Notes under the pieces: generated by a model | Seen by the model: the letters and a program-made list of their open reading frames with translations, nothing else | Told to the model about the DNA's origin: nothing | The model's database searches: none | Assembly (NCBI GenBank): GCA_027214345.1 | Contig: JAPWHR010000014.1 | Span: 62,001 to 126,000, forward strand | Source of the DNA: Comamonadaceae bacterium G21597-S1 | GTDB taxonomy: Bacteria > Pseudomonadota > Gammaproteobacteria > Burkholderiales > Burkholderiaceae_C | Length of the DNA stretch: 64,000 nucleotides | Direction: 5' to 3' | Position numbers and translations under genes: made by a program | Shown here: in pieces, positions 61,067-64,000 of the stretch | Layout: the number at the start of each line of letters is the position of its first letter | Position numbering within the stretch: position 1 is the stretch's first letter

Positions 61067-63670
61067 TCATGCAGGTTCCGCTGCAGTCGCATCGCGCCGC
61101 CGCCGCTGGCGCACCACGACCCACCCGATCAAGCCCAGCGCCGGCACGAACATCCATTCGCCGTACGGCCGCTCGTTCGGGATCTCGACCGCCGTGATCT
61201 GAAATCCGGGCTCGATGCCGAGCCGCGCCGCCGGGCTGCCGAAGATGACGCTGTCGACGACGACGCCCGCCGCTCCGCGCGTGCCGCGAATGCCGCTACC
61301 GGCCAGCCGCTGCACGGCATCGGCCGCCGGCACACCCAGCGGCAGCAAAACCCCGCGCTCGACGCTTTCGCCCTCTAGCGTCGTGCCGGTCAGGAACATG
61401 CGCATCTGGGCGTCCTTGGGCGCGGCGACGATGGCGGCCTCGGCCTCGGGTCCGCGCAGCTGCCGGTAGGGCGCAACCAAGGGGTCCAGGAACAGCCCCG
61501 GATGGAACAGCATGAACACCGCCAGCAACAGCACCAGGCGTTCGGCGAGTGTGCTGCGCACCAGCAGCCAGCCCTGGTTGACCGAGATGAAGGCGAAACC
61601 GGCCAAGGTGGCGCTGGCCACCGTGATCACCGTGTGGAACACACCGCTGACGCCGATCAGCAGCAGTTGCGGATTGAGCACGAACATGAACGGCAGCAGC
61701 GCCATGCGCATCGAATAACGAAACGCGACCACGCCGGTGCGGATCGGATTCGCATAGGCAATGCTGGCCGCGGCATACGAGGCCAGTCCGACCGGTGGCG
61801 TGATGTCGGCCATCAAGCCGAAATAGAACACGAACAGGTGGGCTGCGATCAGCGGCACCAGCAAGCCGTTCTGCGCGCCGATGTTGACGATCACCGGCGC
61901 CAGCAACGACGACACGACGATGTAGCTGGCCGTGGTCGGCAGCCCCATGCCCAGCACCAGGCAGATCAGCGCGACCAGCACCAGCATCGCGATGATGTTG
62001 CCGCCCGACAGAGCGGTGACCAGTTCGGTCATCACCAGGCCCACGCCGGTGAGCGTCAGCGTGCCGACGATGATGCCGGCCGTCGCGGTGGCGATGGCCA
62101 CGATGACCATGTTGCGCGCGCCGGCCGCCAGGCCGTCGACCAGGTCCTGCACGCCACGCCAGGCGGCATCGCGGATCGCGCCGGTCTCGTTGCGAAACCA
62201 TGCCAGCAGCGGCCGCTGCGTCAACACGATGCACACCAGGAACATCGTCGCCCAGAACGCGGCGCGCACCGGCGAGAGCTGCTCGATGACCAGGTTCCAC
62301 ACCAGCGCGCCCATCGGCAGCAGGAAATACATGCCGGATCGCAGCGTCGGGCCGAGCTCGGGCATGCGCCGGATCGGCGCGTCGGCGTCGGGGGCGGCGG
62401 TGGCGCCATGGCGGGCGCTTGCGCGCAGCAACACCACGTAGATCCCCAGCAGCAACACCGCCATGATGGCGAACGACATCTGCGGCACCAGCAGATGCAC
62501 GACGGCGCCGGACAACGCCGCCAGGCCCAGCGCCGCGGCCAGGCCGACGAAGCCCAGCGCGAACTGGTCCACGCGATGTTGCCAGTCCGGTCGCGGCCGG
62601 CGCGGCAGCCCTCGCAGGTCGGCCTTCACCGCCTCCAGGTGCACGATGTACAGCAGGCCGAGGTAGGACACCAGGGCCGAGATCAACGCGTGCTTGAGCA
62701 CCTGCACGTAGGGCACGCCGACATACTCCACCATCAGGAAGGCCGCCGCCCCCATCACCGGCGGCATGACCTGGCCGTTGACCGAGGCCGCCACTTCGAT
62801 CGCCGCAGCCTTCTCCGGCGGGTAACCCACGCGCTTGATCAGTGGAATCGTCAACGGCCCGGTCGTGACGACGTTGGTGATCGACGAACCCGAGATCATG
62901 CCGGTGGCCGCCGACGCCAGCACCGCCGCCTTGGCCGGACCGCCGCGCAGATGCCCGACCAGCGCCACCGCGCAGCGGATGAAATAACTGCCGGCGCCGG
63001 CGGTCTCGAGCAAGGCGCCGAACAACACGAACAGGAAGATCAGCCCGGCCGAAATGCCGAGCGCCGCGCCGAACACGCCTTCGGTGGTCAGCCACATGTG
63101 TGTCATCGTGTGCGCGAACGAGGCACCCTTGTGCGCGATCAGGTCCGGCATCCAGGCGCCGAACAGGATGTAGCCCATCATCGCCAGCGCCAGCAGCACC
63201 ATCGGCAGGCCGAGCACGCGCCGCGTGGCCTCGAGCAGCAGCGCCATGCCCAGCGCCGCAATGGCGACTTCGAACCCGGTCGGCGCGCCCGTATGCGCGG
63301 TGATCGACGCATAGAACAGCGCCAGGAAACCGGCGCTGGCCGCCGCCAGCACGGCCAGCACGCCATCGGCGACCGACACCCGGTCGATCGCCACGCGTTG
63401 GCTCGCCGGGTACGCGAGAAAGGCAATCGCCACCGCGAACGCCAGGTGCAGCGAACGGATCGTGGCCTGGTTGAACACCAGCACGCCGAGCCGCTCCGGC
63501 AACGGCGACGCCACCCACAGCTGGAACACCGCCCAGGCCAGCGCCACCAGCACCAGCAGGGCCGCCGGCCGACCGGGCGGCCGGCGCGGTCCGATGCCGA
63601 TGTCGGCCAACCGGATGCGCGGGCGCGGCGGCGCGGCGGCGGCGGGCGACGACGGGCCGGCGCCCGTCAT
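61067..63670 (-). CDS. TRAP transporter permease, fused DctQM with DUF3394 tail
   Basis: An 867-residue membrane protein joining the four-helix small TRAP permease (first 250 residues) with the twelve-helix DctM part (GHLRGGPAKAAVLASAATGMISGSSITNVVTTG) and ending in a DUF3394-type domain (about 690-850). It imports organic acids with a binding protein, TAXI or DctP type, not visible next to it. The start at 63670 has no clear ribosome site. It is divergent from the right-edge gene by 249 bases. Confidence 0.9.
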   Translation of the reverse strand: MTGAGPSSPAAAAPPRPRIRLADIGIGPRRPPGRPAALLVLVALAWAVFQLWVASPLPERLGVLVFNQATIRSLHLAFAVAIAFLAYPASQRVAIDRVSVADGVLAVLAAASAGFLALFYASITAHTGAPTGFEVAIAALGMALLLEATRRVLGLPMVLLALAMMGYILFGAWMPDLIAHKGASFAHTMTHMWLTTEGVFGAALGISAGLIFLFVLFGALLETAGAGSYFIRCAVALVGHLRGGPAKAAVLASAATGMISGSSITNVVTTGPLTIPLIKRVGYPPEKAAAIEVAASVNGQVMPPVMGAAAFLMVEYVGVPYVQVLKHALISALVSYLGLLYIVHLEAVKADLRGLPRRPRPDWQHRVDQFALGFVGLAAALGLAALSGAVVHLLVPQMSFAIMAVLLLGIYVVLLRASARHGATAAPDADAPIRRMPELGPTLRSGMYFLLPMGALVWNLVIEQLSPVRAAFWATMFLVCIVLTQRPLLAWFRNETGAIRDAAWRGVQDLVDGLAAGARNMVIVAIATATAGIIVGTLTLTGVGLVMTELVTALSGGNIIAMLVLVALICLVLGMGLPTTASYIVVSSLLAPVIVNIGAQNGLLVPLIAAHLFVFYFGLMADITPPVGLASYAAASIAYANPIRTGVVAFRYSMRMALLPFMFVLNPQLLLIGVSGVFHTVITVASATLAGFAFISVNQGWLLVRSTLAERLVLLLAVFMLFHPGLFLDPLVAPYRQLRGPEAEAAIVAAPKDAQMRMFLTGTTLEGESVERGVLLPLGVPAADAVQRLAGSGIRGTRGAAGVVVDSVIFGSPAARLGIEPGFQITAVEIPNERPYGEWMFVPALGLIGWVVVRQRRRRDATAAEPA

Positions 63671-63919
63671 GCAGGCGCGACCCCGGGGCCGCGCCACCAC
63701 CGCCGCCGCGGGTGCGTGCGTCGGGTGCAACGGGTGGTGGTCGTACGGCAAGCCATGGTGATGACGTACCCCGGTTCTACCAGACCCCTGTCGCTTGCAC
63801 CATGCGGAGATGCCGCAAGGCCGATCGCTCTGCCAACGGCCGTACTGGCGGCTGCGCCCGTTTTCTGCGACCATGGCCGCTGCGTCGGCCGGAACGTCGA
63901 CCGGCGCGAAGGAGATGAC

Positions 63920-64000
63920 ATGGCGGTGCCAGACAGTTCCAGGCGACTCCCCCCATTCGAGCCCCCCGGGCCCGGATCATGGGCGCTGGACCTCGCGCAT
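63920..64000 (+). CDS. probable PEP-utilising enzyme, 3' end outside window
   Basis: The first 27 codons after a perfect ribosome site GAAGGAGATGAC. They read PPFEPPGPGSWALDLAH, which strongly resembles the starts of PEP/pyruvate-binding, PEP-utilising proteins. The remainder lies beyond the right edge, so the call is tentative. Confidence 0.5.
   Translation, partial: MAVPDSSRRLPPFEPPGPGSWALDLAH

Overview
The window is high-GC proteobacterial DNA with short intergenic gaps and GGAG/AGGAG ribosome sites. It holds five Bug/TctC-type periplasmic binding proteins, each beside catabolic genes and a local regulator. That pattern, with CaiB/BaiF CoA-transferases and many LysR, IclR, GntR and MarR regulators, points to a soil or environmental betaproteobacterium of the order Burkholderiales, perhaps Alcaligenaceae-like. 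This is inference from gene content; no rRNA or other taxonomic marker is present, and no tRNA, IS element or CRISPR array was seen.

Layout. 1-12.4 kb: a DUF3750 protein cut by the left edge, a very large cyclase/ATPase/LuxR regulator, a bicovalent flavin oxidoreductase of the berberine-bridge type, pirin, and small accessory genes (DUF4242, DUF1801, SnoaL-like, DUF1772, NmrA-like, AraC, tandem DUF2061 with a Fur-like box). 12.6-14.4 kb: a NERD-domain UvrD-like helicase ending in a G-rich, poly-glycine tail. 14.4-19.85 kb: a visibly lower-GC block with a Bug protein, a TauD-type dioxygenase, a Crp/Fnr regulator, a phospholipase-D-like protein and an MNT/HEPN toxin-antitoxin pair whose HEPN gene is broken. 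19.85-31 kb: GntR with a TAXI-like protein lacking a signal peptide plus a Bug protein; argD-argC with a divergent LysR; a diguanylate cyclase; a LysR/ferredoxin/cupin group; a 24-residue membrane peptide.

31-36.6 kb: class II aldolase, single-chain pyruvate carboxylase and an RbgA/YlqF-type GTPase. 36.8-47.8 kb is the most distinctive part, apparently a catabolic supercluster. It holds Bug + flavin monooxygenase, an IclR regulator, then a minus-strand run of two MaoC hydratases, Bug, CoA-transferase, DUF35 protein and SCP-x-like thiolase, followed by a PheA/TfdB-type monooxygenase with a divergent MarR. An almost identical 21-bp operator lies upstream of both the Bug/monooxygenase pair (36.84 kb) and the MaoC-thiolase operon (44.94 kb), so both are probably controlled by the IclR protein between them. 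The MaoC + MaoC + DUF35 + thiolase-like set matches the parts of the hydratase-aldolase complexes known from actinobacterial steroid side-chain degradation, and the thiolase-like protein seems to lack both thiolase cysteines. A CoA-activated unsaturated acid may therefore be hydrated and split by retro-aldol cleavage.

47.8-64 kb: a tandem GNAT protein, a lipoprotein lipase, an ArsR plus flavoprotein pair with duplicated operators and a cysteine-rich tail, a second CoA-transferase/Bug operon with divergent LysR, an EamA transporter, WrbA, LysR, a MetX-like hydrolase, a ParB-like protein divergent from a two-CxxC protein, a fused TRAP permease, and the first codons of a probable PEP-utilising enzyme at the right edge.
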